Below are positions 44,107-53,686 of a DNA stretch of 64,000 nt, in pieces. Position numbers and translations under genes: made by a program. The notes beneath the pieces were generated by a model that saw only the letters and a list, made by a program, of their open reading frames with translations, was not told where the DNA came from and did no database searches. How positions within the stretch are numbered: position 1 is the first letter of the stretch; every line of letters begins with the position of its first letter. The DNA is from Bacillota bacterium (GTDB lineage: Bacteria > Bacillota > Sulfobacillia > Sulfobacillales > Sulfobacillaceae), in the NCBI GenBank assembly GCA_021820965.1, contig JAKACZ010000011.1, positions 1-64,000 of the forward strand, given 5' to 3'.

Positions 44107-45803
44107 GTGGATGGCTTCACCTATCAAGGACGCCTCAAAATTTTGGACACGCCAGAGATTGAGGAGCTGTACGGGCGACCGCGATTCGATCCGGAGGAGC
44201 GGACGTACTATTTTGCCCTGACCCCCGAGGAACGCGACATCGCCTACAGTTATCGCACCCCGGAAAACCGCATCCTCTTCATTTTGCAGGCCGGTTACTT
44301 TAAAGCCAAAACGATATTTCTCGTTCGCGCTGCATGAGGTGCCAGACGACATTCGGTACATTTTACAGCAACATTTTCCGGGGATCTCGGAGATCCGCCG
44401 GCAGGCCCTCATCCTCCGGCAAACCCGGCATGCCCAGCAACAGAAAATCTTAGCGCTGTACGGATACCGGGCCTGCCAGGACGCCGAACGCGCGCATCTG
44501 GCGGACCAAGCCCGGCAGATGGTCCGGGTCTCTGCGAAGCCCCTCTATCTCTTCCAAGCCTTGATGCGATATTTGGAGGCCCAGCACATTGTCGTGCCGG
44601 GCTATAGCGTCCTGCAAGATATCGTGAGTCGCGCGTTGGCGGCGGAGCGTCAGCGGCTGACCACCCTGATCGACCGGGCGCTAGACCCGGTCACCCGCGC
44701 CGCACTGGATGCGCTGTATGTCAATCGTGAGGGTGTTTACGCGATTACGGCCTTGAAACACGAGCCGAAAGACTTCTCCCTCAAGGAACTGAAACAGGAG
44801 ATCACCCGAAACCAGGCGTTGTCCGGGGTGTACCAGACCGCCTGCGCGCTGCTAGCCGAACTGGGGATCTCGAACGATAGTGTTAGCTACTACGCCGCGC
44901 TCGTCGATTACTACACCGTCCAAAAGCTGCAACAATTCCCCACGGGGATGGTATATCTCTATGTGCTCTGCTTCATTCGGCACCGCTACCAGAAGTTCCA
45001 CGACAATCTGATTCACGTCTTGATCTTGCAGGTGCGCAAGGTGATCGACGCGGCCAAAGTCGCGACACAGGAGAAGATTCTCTGCACACCCATGCGGACC
45101 ATCAGGAGAATCTCCGGCACCTCAGCCAGATCCTGCACTTGTTCCTGGACGACACCATTGCGGACGACGTCACGTTCGGGGACGTCAAACGGCGGGCCTT
45201 TGCCATTCTGGATCGGGACCGCGTCCAGCAGCTCTCCCAATCGATGCAGAATCCGTCGGGTCAAGACCGTGTCGGGGAATGGGACTTTATCGCAGCGGAG
45301 GCCCCGGCCTTTAAGCAGCATCTCCGACCCGTGATCATGGCCCTGTCTTTTGCCGGGCATCAGGGCGACCAGGCCCTCCTGGACGCCGTGGAGTTTTTGA
45401 AAACTAGTTTTGACAAGGGACGCAGCCTCACCCGTTATCGGTTGGATCAGATTCCCCAGGTTTTTATTCCGTCGGGCCTCAGGCCCTACCTCTATGAACA
45501 GGATGATCAGGGCAAAAAGCGTCTCCATCCGGACAAGTATGAATTCTTGGTGTACCGTCTGTTGCGCAATCATCTGGAAGCCGGCGATGTGTACGTCAGT
45601 GATTCCCTGCGGTTCCGAAGCTTTGAAGAGGATCTCATCCCCCGGCCCACGTGGCAAGCGAATAAAGCCCAAATTTTGCAACAGGCGGCGATCCCCGGTT
45701 TAGCGCAGCCCCTGCCGACCCTGTTGCAGGACTTGGAACGGGAGCTGGAGACCCAATATACGACGGTCAATCGACGCATTGTCTCCGGGGAAAACGCGCA
45801 CAC
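44107..45803 (+). pseudogene. tnpA: Tn3-family transposase, N-terminal two thirds, frameshifted
   Basis: GTG 44107 opens LKILDTPEIEELYGRPRFDP and ALTPEERDIAYSY, the N-terminal domain of TnpA. At an A-run near 44310 the frame shifts to ALHEVPDDIRYILQQHFPG, continuing to QEKIL near 45080. A second shift leads to NLRHLSQILHLFLDDTIADD through FLVYRLLRNHLEAGDVYVSD and NRRIVSGENAH. Homology ends at about 45803, where a complete SDR gene ends on the other strand. The catalytic third is absent here, whereas a catalytic third without this part lies at 19283-22026. Confidence 0.85.
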
Positions 45804-46355
45804 CTACCCTGGACGGCCCTCGTACGGTTCGACCGTCCCGACCACCGCGTCCCGACGCTTCATCACAGCATCGTAGACCCCTTGGACAATCTCCTCGTGG
45901 TGCAGCCAGCGCGTCTGGGACCCGACGTCCGCATATCCCAGCACAACTCGGTGATAGCGGCAATTGGGAGCCACCGCCGGCTTGGGTTCAGAACTCACTG
46001 AGGCCCGGATACCCTGAACATGATAGAGATCCCAGGGCGAAACGCGGTAGAGCCCCACTTCACGGTCGACGGTTTCGACGACGCCGGTGTACTCGCCATG
46101 GATCCAGGCCACGACCACATCCAGCGGTCCGTGCATCAGCTGAAGATGGGCCACCCATTGTTCCAGCCGCCCGAGCTCATGATAATCCAGCGCCATAAAG
46201 GTCAAATACGGGGCGCGCGCGCCTGCCATAGTCTCTAGCCTGGAAAATTTGGCGGCATCCCGACCGACCACAAACACACGAAAATGTTCGTCTAAAAGTT
46301 TTAAAACCAATCCCTTCAACATCCCGGTACCACCAAGAACGAGAGCATTTTTCAC
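45804..46355 (-). CDS. Short SDR/NAD(P)-binding protein
   Basis: 183 residues from GTG 46355 (MKNALVLGGTGMLKGLVLKL) with AGGAGGGA before it. The GGTGML loop is a Rossmann motif of atypical SDRs, and DVVVAWIHGEYTGVVETVDR lies where the active centre would be. It ends in GTVEPYEGRPG, like related Firmicutes proteins, so the stop at 45804 is the natural end although it touches the transposase remnant. It has no clear YxxxK. The function is unknown; such proteins are annotated as short-chain dehydrogenase. Confidence 0.7.
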   Translation of the reverse strand: MKNALVLGGTGMLKGLVLKLLDEHFRVFVVGRDAAKFSRLETMAGARAPYLTFMALDYHELGRLEQWVAHLQLMHGPLDVVVAWIHGEYTGVVETVDREVGLYRVSPWDLYHVQGIRASVSSEPKPAVAPNCRYHRVVLGYADVGSQTRWLHHEEIVQGVYDAVMKRRDAVVGTVEPYEGRPG

Positions 46356-46891
46356 ACCGGTCCCTCCTTGGTTCGATGTTATCACATGCGCTAGAGTGGG
46401 CTCGCGGGCTTCGTGTTCCGGTCGTTCACTGACAATCGCCCGTCGACTTGCTGGCGATAATTCTTCCGCCCTAAAGGCCCCGCCTGACCTAACTAAGCGC
46501 CCGTTCAGGACCTCGCGTCAATTTTTCACCGAATCCGCCCGGTTCCGGGTGCCACGGCGACAATTGTTGACAGGAATCGACACCCCTCGTCGCGCAATTG
46601 TCAAAAAACAAGGAAGCCTGCGATCGAAATCACCCACGGACAGAAGAAGCTGAGCGTCGAGGGCCGAACCTCATATGGCAAGCGTAAAAGGCCTGGTACC
46701 GGATCGGGTTCGAGCCGGTCGCGCGTTATCCGTTATCGAAAGGGACTCACTGTCGAACTCGACATTGGCGGCCAATTTGACAGCGAATGCCGCAAATTTG
46801 CGATTTTTGCGATTACTAATCCTTGACAACTCTGCCGTGGCGCAGCATGCTGCATGGGGAATACGATACAATAAATCTGAAGGTGATAAAG
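46356..46891. other. Intergenic region upstream of secreted-protein gene
   Basis: No gene is supported. TTGACA boxes occur at 46778 and 46824, and GATACAAT at about 46864 could be a -10 element for the downstream gene. Confidence 0.4.
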
Positions 46892-47702
46892 GTGTTTCAA
46901 TTTCAACTCAAGGGGCACCGACAAATAAGATTCCTACTCGTCGCCGCAAGTATTCTGGGCTTTAGCGGAGTAGCCCTGGCGTCTGGCGGGGGGGAACGTC
47001 AATATGCTGTATAATAGCACATCCGATCAGTGGTACGCCCCATACGAAACCTTTACTTATATGTCGACGTTGGCGGATGCCTCACCTGTACATGGTTATC
47101 AAACTGGTGACTACGTCAGTACGGACATTGGCGGTGATTTCACCACCGCAACGGCCCAAGAATATGCCGCCCGGGTTTCTTATAGTACGAATTATTTGAG
47201 TTTAGCCATTTTTGATACATACGCCAGTGGTTCGAATGCGCCAAGCACGTTCATTATTACAAAAAACTCTCCCGCCCCCGGCGATACGACCATCGAGAGC
47301 GAATATAATACCGGCTCACAAAATGTTTATCCCCATTACGTTGATTGGCAACCGTTATGGACGTGGGATCACACGGGTTCGGCCACTTATTACTGGGATC
47401 AAACCCCTATAGCGGGTGAGACAGAATGGGCAGCATTCGGGGTCAATACCCCGGGATCCAACGAACCTACAGGTGCCACCGTATTATACGGTCCCTCATC
47501 ATCACCCATCTACTTAACCACCGATCCGGCTTCTCACGCGAACCAGGGTGTCGTCCATAGGCCGCCTGCGAACTCGGCATCAAATGGCAACATCCCCGTG
47601 ATCTTTGAAAACCCGGCGGGCAAGGTTCTCGCACAATATAGCGCCCAATATGTTCAAACCCACCATCAGGAAATTGAGCAACAACTGCAGATGAAATTTT
47701 AA
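46892..47702 (+). pseudogene. Secreted protein with frameshift in a G7 run
   Basis: GTG 46892 is preceded by GAAGGTG. A signal peptide (IRFLLVAASILGFSGVALAS) is followed by a run of seven G. As written the frame ends soon after (GGGERQYAV). Deleting one G joins it to the long frame GGGNVNMLYNSTSDQWYAPY onward, which ends QQLQMKF at 47702. The mature part is rich in Tyr, Thr, Ser and Trp (THTGSATYYW-type beta strands, DYVSTDIGGDFTTATAQEYA), like an extracellular beta-sandwich of the G1-peptidase style, though no catalytic pair is identifiable. It could be decay, slippage-based phase variation or a sequencing error. Confidence 0.7.
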
Positions 47703-47922
47703 GGGCTGGTCACAGGGCAGGGAGGAGAGCAGTGTGTCTCTCTTCCCGGCCTGTGGGGCCGTTGCGTGAGGCATCTTCTCCACCCTCGTGGGCGAGTACA
47801 TCGAACCGTTCGATTCGCAGAAGTCCCACTCGCACAACACGCGCAACCAGGGTCCCCGATGAATGGCGTACAACAAAGTTACCTATGCGGAATAACCCCC
47901 TAGAACGGAGTGACTATTGACT

Positions 47923-48327
47923 ATGCGCCACCATGGTATATTGGCAACGGGTGTCTCTCTAGTTGTCGGCGGCGCCGGGATCCTGCTGAGCGCGCATTGG
48001 GCCTATCGCATCATTCATCCCGGACCCGTGATACCGCTGCTTTCTCTGTCCAATGCATTGTTTAACTACATGGGTATGGGCATTGGCGAGATGGCCGGGT
48101 TGTTCGGGGCATTCTATTTGTTTCGGAGAGCTCATATCGGCTGGGCCCTTGGCACATTAGTGCTTGGACTATTGGTGGCAGCATGGATTGCCGGCACGAT
48201 TCTGCTTATTCAGTATCCCCGTCCCATTTCGGCCATGCCGTTTACATATCCCGTGCCGATTGTCCTACTGGGATTATGGATTGGGATGATTATCATGCGG
48301 GTCTTGATGCGCCGACCTCCTCGGTAA
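47923..48327 (+). CDS. Four-helix membrane protein, unknown
   Basis: 134 residues from ATG 47923; the frame opens at TTG 47917. Four hydrophobic helices are clear (GILATGVSLVVGGAGILLSA, GIGEMAGLFGAFYLF, LGTLVLGLLVAAWIAGTILL, VPIVLLGLWIGMIIMRVLM), with a basic C-terminus (RRPPR). CGGAGTG precedes it. No family recognised. It follows the broken secreted gene. Confidence 0.65.
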   Translation: MRHHGILATGVSLVVGGAGILLSAHWAYRIIHPGPVIPLLSLSNALFNYMGMGIGEMAGLFGAFYLFRRAHIGWALGTLVLGLLVAAWIAGTILLIQYPRPISAMPFTYPVPIVLLGLWIGMIIMRVLMRRPPR

Positions 48328-49192
48328 GTCGGGGGTTCTGCCGCATCCACGCCCACAACCCGAATCGAGGTATGGCAACGCGTCGTTCATCGTCCGCCAC
48401 AAACCAGCTATGTATAGGCTGTATAGGCTTCATGGCGGGCCCACTGGAACAAAAAGAAGTAGTATACTCCTTCTGTCCATGATCCGATATCCATGCCATG
48501 ACATGCAGGCTGTCGCAAAAACGCTCAGTATTGATCCATAAGCTCATGCGATCATGCGATCTCATTCAACCACAAAATGCCGATCGCCGTGTCGCAAAAC
48601 CCTGTTGCAAAACCTTCTGTCGCGAATCGACAGCTAGAACGGGTTTTGCGGCTATATACCCGGTCAAAAAGAAGTTGAAAAAGATAAGTGTTTGCAGTTC
48701 GGTGCGTAATGAGACCTTTGGTGGAGCTTTCACCACGGGGAGCCGACTCCCGCCGTAGGGAATCAATCATGCCCGAGACATGGCGATCCGAGAGGAGAGG
48801 CTTAGCGGCAGGCACGCCCAGCCGCCCCGCCTACACCGGGACGTTGAGGGGGACCGATTCGTGGTGCCGCGCGTTCGCGCGGCCTAATTCCAACAGAGGC
48901 ACTTGATGGCTTGTTCCGGGTCTCCGTTCACGCGCTTCATGAACCCCCGCGCCGCAAGCGGCGCTTTTCCCGCCGGAACCAGCGGTAGCGACACGGCCTA
49001 CGCGCCATACCGTTCGCGTAGGCAACACTGAATAGGCCTATTCCATTCCAAGGGGGCGGGTTTGAGGTCTTTGGCAGCGCGGAGGGGCGGCGCTGCGCGG
49101 TGAAAACGCCTTAGGGGACCCTTGGCCCCGCTCCGCAGGCTCTGTAGAAATTCGCTTGCGCCGATGGGCAATGTGTGGTGTAATGTCATCAC
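48328..49192. other. Gene-poor region upstream of the SAM riboswitch
   Basis: No intact gene is seen. On the minus strand 48831-49028 reads GSGGKSAACGAGVHEARERR and on to NVPV, which recalls the variable C-terminal tail of IS200/IS605 TnpB proteins. A CCGCGCG-tt-CGCGCGG hairpin lies at 48878-48893, so a TnpB right-end remnant is likely here. The part 48350-48690 is AT-richer and without signals I can name. Confidence 0.4.
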
Positions 49193-49295
49193 CTCTTATG
49201 GAGAGTGGCGGAGGGACTGGCCCAATGATGCCACGGCAACCGATGCAACCATGCGGTGCCAAATCCTGCAGCATTTGCTGAGAGATGAGAGGCCG
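49193..49295 (+). promoter_or_regulatory. SAM-I (S-box) riboswitch
   Basis: CTCTTAT...AGAG TGGCGGAGGGACTGGCCC, then ATGATGCC and CGGCAACC, and the closing GAGAGATGAGAG are the S-box consensus in order. The P1 arms are CTCTTAT (49193) and ATGAGAG (about 49286). It controls the metY-type gene 110 bases downstream: high SAM should favour the following terminator. Confidence 0.93.
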
Positions 49296-49313
49296 GACAT
49301 GAAAGAATACCTT

Positions 49314-49340
49314 TAGCCGGCCCCAGGCCGGATTTTTTTG
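49314..49340 (+). terminator. Riboswitch-controlled terminator
   Basis: A GCCGGCC-c-c-a-GGCCGG stem is followed by seven T, directly after the S-box. It is the expression platform for the downstream gene. Confidence 0.88.
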
Positions 49341-49403
49341 TCCTGTCATCCTTCTTTCAGAGGGTCTCAAGGGTTCAAATATAAAACATTAGGAGGAAGT
49401 CAC

Positions 49404-50684
49404 TTGTCTGAACAATCGCGTTGGAGACCCGAAACGGTGGCAGTACGCGGCGGATACGCTGGTGACAATGCCACCCATTCGATTTCCGTTCCCATTTATC
49501 AAACCGTGGGCTACCAATTTGATGACACCAGCCACGCAGCCCGTCTCTTCAATTTAGACGAGCCCGGCAATATATATACTCGCATCATGAATCCGACAGC
49601 GGACGTACTGGAGCAACGGGTGGCTCAGTTGGAAGGTGGCGTCGGCGCCTTAGCGTTCTCCAGCGGAATGGCCGCCATTACCGGAGCAATCCTCAATATC
49701 GCGCGTTCCGGCGACGAAATTCTCTCATCCACCTCCCTATATGGCGGCACGTGGACCCTTTTCACGTCGACGTTGCGAGACTTCGGCATTACCGTGCGGT
49801 TTATCGGCGACGAAGAGTTGCCCGAGATTGATCGGGCCTTCAACGAACACACTCGTGCTGTCTTTGTGGAATCAGTCGGCAACCCCCGCCTTGATATCAC
49901 TGACATTCAGGGGTGGGCGGACGCGGCTCACCGGCACGGCGTTCCGCTGATTGTGGATAATACTTTTCCGACTCCGTATCTGGAGAGGCCAATTGAACAC
50001 GGGGCCGACATTGTTGTGCATTCGTTAACCAAGTGGATCGGTGGGCATGGAAACTCCCTGGGCGGGATTGTGGTGGACGCGGGCCGCTTCGATTACCAGG
50101 TCGAGCGGTTCCCATATTACTCGCAGCCGGACAGCAGCTACCACGGCCTGGTGTTTGGCACACTCGAGGCCGCGGCCTATATTACCCGGCTCCGGGTGAA
50201 AATCTTGCGTGACACCGGTGCGGCCATCTCACCCACCAACGCCTATTACATCATTCAGGGGCTCGAGACTTTGCCTCTACGGGTCCGACAAGAATCCTCA
50301 ACGGCACAAGATCTGGCAGAGCGACTGACCGAACATCCCCGCGTCAGTTGGGTCAACTATCCGGGACTCTCTAACCATCCGTCGCATCGTCGCGGTCAAC
50401 AATACTTTTCCCATGGCCTGTATGGGTCCATTCTCAATTTCGGTGTCAAAGGTGGCCATGATCAGGCTTTGAAGGTAATGGACCGACTGAAGCTCTGGCT
50501 CATTGTGGCCAACGTCGGCGACGTGCGCTCAATGGCTATACATCCGGCGTCGACCACCCATCAACAGCTTAGCCCAAAAGAGCAAGATTTGGCCGGGGCA
50601 CCCGGCGACCTCATCCGGTTGTCGGTCGGGTTGGAACACCCCGATGATCTATTTGAAGACTTAGCGCAGGCGTTAGAAGGATGA
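49404..50684 (+). CDS. metY: O-acetylhomoserine sulfhydrylase-type enzyme (Cys/Met PLP family)
   Basis: 426 residues from TTG 49404 (SEQSRWRPETVAVRGGY), chosen because AGGAGGAAG lies 6 bases upstream; an earlier in-frame ATG at 49338 lies in the terminator. TRIMNPTADVLEQRVAQLEG, LAFSSGMAAITGAI and VVHSLTKWIGGHGNSLGG (PLP lysine in SLTKW) are characteristic. The length and GHGNSLGG point to MetY rather than MetB or MetC. It makes homocysteine from O-acetylhomoserine and sulfide, consistent with S-box control. Confidence 0.92.
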   Translation: MSEQSRWRPETVAVRGGYAGDNATHSISVPIYQTVGYQFDDTSHAARLFNLDEPGNIYTRIMNPTADVLEQRVAQLEGGVGALAFSSGMAAITGAILNIARSGDEILSSTSLYGGTWTLFTSTLRDFGITVRFIGDEELPEIDRAFNEHTRAVFVESVGNPRLDITDIQGWADAAHRHGVPLIVDNTFPTPYLERPIEHGADIVVHSLTKWIGGHGNSLGGIVVDAGRFDYQVERFPYYSQPDSSYHGLVFGTLEAAAYITRLRVKILRDTGAAISPTNAYYIIQGLETLPLRVRQESSTAQDLAERLTEHPRVSWVNYPGLSNHPSHRRGQQYFSHGLYGSILNFGVKGGHDQALKVMDRLKLWLIVANVGDVRSMAIHPASTTHQQLSPKEQDLAGAPGDLIRLSVGLEHPDDLFEDLAQALEG

Positions 50685-50697
50685 CGTGCTGACCCCG

Positions 50698-50729
50698 AGG
50701 AAGGTCCGCTCGAGCGGGCCTTCCTTTTT
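50698..50729 (+). terminator. Rho-independent terminator after metY
   Basis: GGAAGGTCCGCT pairs with AGCGGGCCTTCC (one G-T) around CG, followed by five T. Confidence 0.9.
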
Positions 50730-50847
50730 GCCGTGTTAGCGCCCCTCAGAACTGGACCGGCGGGTGGCCGCTCACGCTCCTCCGAGTCACTCAAGCTGCG
50801 CCTCCCCCAGCTTTCCGCGACTGCGAATCGATTGTCCCCAGGCCGAA

Positions 50848-51120
50848 CTAAGCCCGCCGCCGGGTTAAGACAAACTCCAATGCTTGTAGAGACTGAATGT
50901 TGTTGCTCTGAACCACTGCACTGTCTTTGGATTTGAGCTCCACGAGACCAAGGCTGGCCAATTGCCGGAATGCCGATCGAACTAGCCGCGGCGGAACGTT
51001 AAGCACCTTGGCTTCGTCCTCCACTTGCAATGCCTGACCGGGAAGTATACGCTTTTTCACTATTGCCTCACGATACCGCTGCACCAGTAGATCCAACCTG
51101 TTGGCCAATGGCGAGTACAT
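50848..51120 (-). CDS. Mini GntR-type regulator (wHTH only)
   Basis: 90 residues from ATG 51120 (MYSPLANRLDLLVQRYREAI), with GGGAGG upstream. ILPGQALQVEDEAKVLNVPP and RLVRSAFRQLASLGLVELKS form a GntR-family winged helix (helix-turn-helix V..EAKVLNVPPRLVRSAFRQL). The usual C-terminal ligand domain is missing: the protein ends soon after the wing. It may bind DNA as a small repressor; its target is unknown. It is convergent with metY. Confidence 0.7.
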   Translation of the reverse strand: MYSPLANRLDLLVQRYREAIVKKRILPGQALQVEDEAKVLNVPPRLVRSAFRQLASLGLVELKSKDSAVVQSNNIQSLQALEFVLTRRRA

Positions 51121-51195
51121 GTTGTTTTGCCTCCCGCACCGAGATATCACCATCGCCTTAAGTGTACGACAAAAACTGTCGATCGGCGATCTATG

Positions 51196-51671
51196 CGCCG
51201 TTTGTCAATTGAACGAAAACGTGGGTGCCCGGTTACCACCATCAAGTGGTTGTCGAGCTAATCGGACATACGCGACCAAGACCGGATAACGCTTCAAGCG
51301 GACCTGGCCCACGGAACCTTCCCAGCGGGCAAGGCGGATCCCTTAGAGGTAGCCCGAGTCGCAATCGCACGGCCGACGGACCAGAATGAGGCGTGGAGCT
51401 ATACGAATCGTCTCTATGTCAACCACACTCAAGAGCTTCCAGATTAAAGTATATTCCAACACGATACGGTATCGGCGGGTGACAAGAGGTTACCCCTTCC
51501 CACAAACAGGCTCTCATCGCGAAGTTCCGCGAAAGGTTTACACAGGTATCTAAAAGCGGGTATGCGGATTTCATGGTGGATCGGGCCATTGTTACGATGT
51601 TCGTCATGCGGACCGCCAATACGGATTGTGTGATGGATCAAATCGGACTATCATCTGAAGGCAAATCCGGA
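51196..51671 (+). pseudogene. Decayed coding remnants of unknown genes
   Basis: Two coding-like pieces are visible but lack starts. Bases about 51279-51447 read LQADLAHGTFPAGKADPLEV, ARVAIARPTDQNEAWSYTNR and end VNHTQELPD. Bases about 51488-51671 read EVTPSHKQALIAKFRERFTQ then DFMVDRAIVTMFVMRTANTD. Both show coding-like composition on the plus strand, but stops and missing starts indicate decay. No family recognised. Confidence 0.4.
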
Positions 51672-51887
51672 TTCTGTAATTGATCGGCCGCATTCATTAG
51701 GGTCTACCCCAAGGCCAGACTCGTAACATCCTTAGTGCGTTAACGGATCGGTTAGCGCATGATCCGCCACGTAAAGTAATGGTTGGACCCGAAACTGGCA
51801 TCCGCTCTCGTTGGTCGTTCCTGTAACCTTGTCCGCGAAGCATCGTTGTCACAAATGAGTCAAAATAGCGAAGGGATATTGGTGCGG

Positions 51888-53073
51888 ATGAACAAGTGGA
51901 CCATGAGTAGTGTCATGTTACTGTTCGGCGCAGTGGCCGTGGCGGGGTGCGGAGCGGGAACGAACGTCCAGGGGCAATCATCGCACAAGGCAGTCAAGCA
52001 TATGTCGGGCCCCAAGGGCGTCCGTGCGAGCCACACCCTCGGGGCCCTGACGGTGATGTCCGGCATCCAAGCGTTTCAGATGATGACGCCACGGTCGGGA
52101 TGGCTACTTACGCAAAATACCTTATACCATCTCACTCAGGGAGGCCAGGACGCCACGACGGTGTCCTCGAGCGCGATCGGCACGCTGGTCGCGGCATGGA
52201 CAAACCATCAAGTCTTCACAGCTTCGGCACCGAACCCGCACCCTGGGAACATCAAGGTTGTGATCCGATCTTCGGAGAACGGGGGTCGCTCGTGGACATC
52301 GCTTGCGACCATCAAATCGCTGTACCCTCCAATGCAGATGATCATGCAACCAAGCGGGATTGGCTGGCTGGAAACGAGTCCAGGGGCCGCGGATGGCAAT
52401 GATGTGTTTGCCCAATTGTGGCATACCACAGACGGGGGCCGCCATTGGACGTTGATGTCGCAGACAGCCTTTCCATATCACCGTAAGCCCGGAGTTTTAC
52501 CGAATGGCGGCCAATTCCAGTTTCTGACTTCGACGATGGGCTGGCTTCTCCCGGGCAGGTTCGTCCCGGTTCCGGGTCTGCCCGTGGCCTATCAGACACA
52601 GAATGCTGGACACACATGGTCGCCGGAGTCGTTGACGCTGCCGCCGGGGCGAAGGATGGCCAATGTTCAGGGACATTAAAGTGCTGGATGTAACGCCGTC
52701 CGGAACGGGACTCGTTATGGTCGAGTGGACGGGCGGCCAGACCGGCGGATGGCAAGTGGCATCCCTCGTCAACAACCATGTTCAGGGCTGGTCGCCGCGC
52801 CTCCTCAACGGCCTAATTACCAGCACGCCGGTGTTTGCTACGACGACGGACCCTCAAACGATTTGGATGGTCAACCAACATACCTTGTGGTCCATTTCAG
52901 GAGCAAACCGACGCGTGGTAAAACAGGTGACCGCACATCTGCCGTTCTCTGACCCTGCGATGCTGCAATTCACCGACAAGGGGCGCGGCTGGGCGATATC
53001 GACAAATGCTGCCAACCATCCGGTGCTGTGGACGACCGACGATAGTGGTGTACAATGGCATCAAGTGACTTAG
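51888..53073 (+). pseudogene. BNR/YCF48-type lipoprotein, frameshifted
   Basis: ATG 51888 (or GTG 51882) opens a lipoprotein signal (MSSVMLLFGAVAVAGCGAG, lipobox VAGC). Asp-box-like motifs SSENGGRSWTSL, TTDGGRHWTLM, TQNAGHTWSPE and TTDDSGVQWHQ lie along the chain. The frame breaks at a GGG near 52672: deleting one G continues into DIKVLDVTPSGTGLVMVEWT and ends at 53073. It is a paralogue of the gene at 42007-43128. Confidence 0.8.
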
Positions 53074-53076
53074 GTT

Positions 53077-53340
53077 ATGGGGTACGAAGTGTGGAACCCG
53101 ACCGATGTCGTGACGGCCACAAACGCCTGACAAGTGCAGCGGATGAATCTGAATAATCCTGAATTGGCCTGGGTTCAAGCGAGCAATGGCAAAAGCGGTT
53201 TCGCCTACGCCCGGCAGCTTAATGGGCCGATGCCCAAGAATCCCCAACAAGCCATCGCGATGAACAACAAGCCGCCGCGGACTATTCCGGTGTATGCGAA
53301 AAACGGCACGACGGTCGTCGGGAAATTCGTGGTGGGCGGC
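53077..53340 (+). pseudogene. Small surface-protein remnant
   Basis: ATG 53077 opens GYEVWNPTDVVTATNA, then a TGA interrupts and the same frame continues LNNPELAWVQASNGKSGFAY, ARQLNGPMPKNPQQAIAMNN and RTIPVYAKNGTTVVGKFVVG. It then loses sense after about 53340. The last blocks (GFAYARQL, TIPVYAKNGTTVVGKFVVGG) look like a short secreted beta-domain common in this sort of genome. The remainder to 53686 holds no supported gene. Confidence 0.6.
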
Positions 53341-53686
53341 GTGCCGCCCGCGGCAAGATGGTCGTCGCCCCCGACATCGCGTGGGACCCAATCACATCCA
53401 CGAGGGCGGTGCACCAGGCTACGAGGGTCGCGTCGCTGCTTACCGAGGAGGGTATCTGTTGCCGACCGAAACCGGTGTAACACAGCGCCCGACCCATCTT
53501 AATTCCGAAACCGTCTCCCTTCGGATTCCACGTGCCAATGGGATATCTGCATCCATATTGTTATTCTATGTGCCGTAATATTCACTCTGATAGTACATGT
53601 TGCGACAATTATAACGTTCGCGCCACGCTTTATCCGAGCAAAGTCTTTTGCTATTATGAAGCAATATCACGTCGGGAGGGAACGCG

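Noticed and set aside
46700-46725. tRNA T-arm-like GGGTTCGAGCC
   Set aside because: No acceptor, D or anticodon stems can be formed around it.
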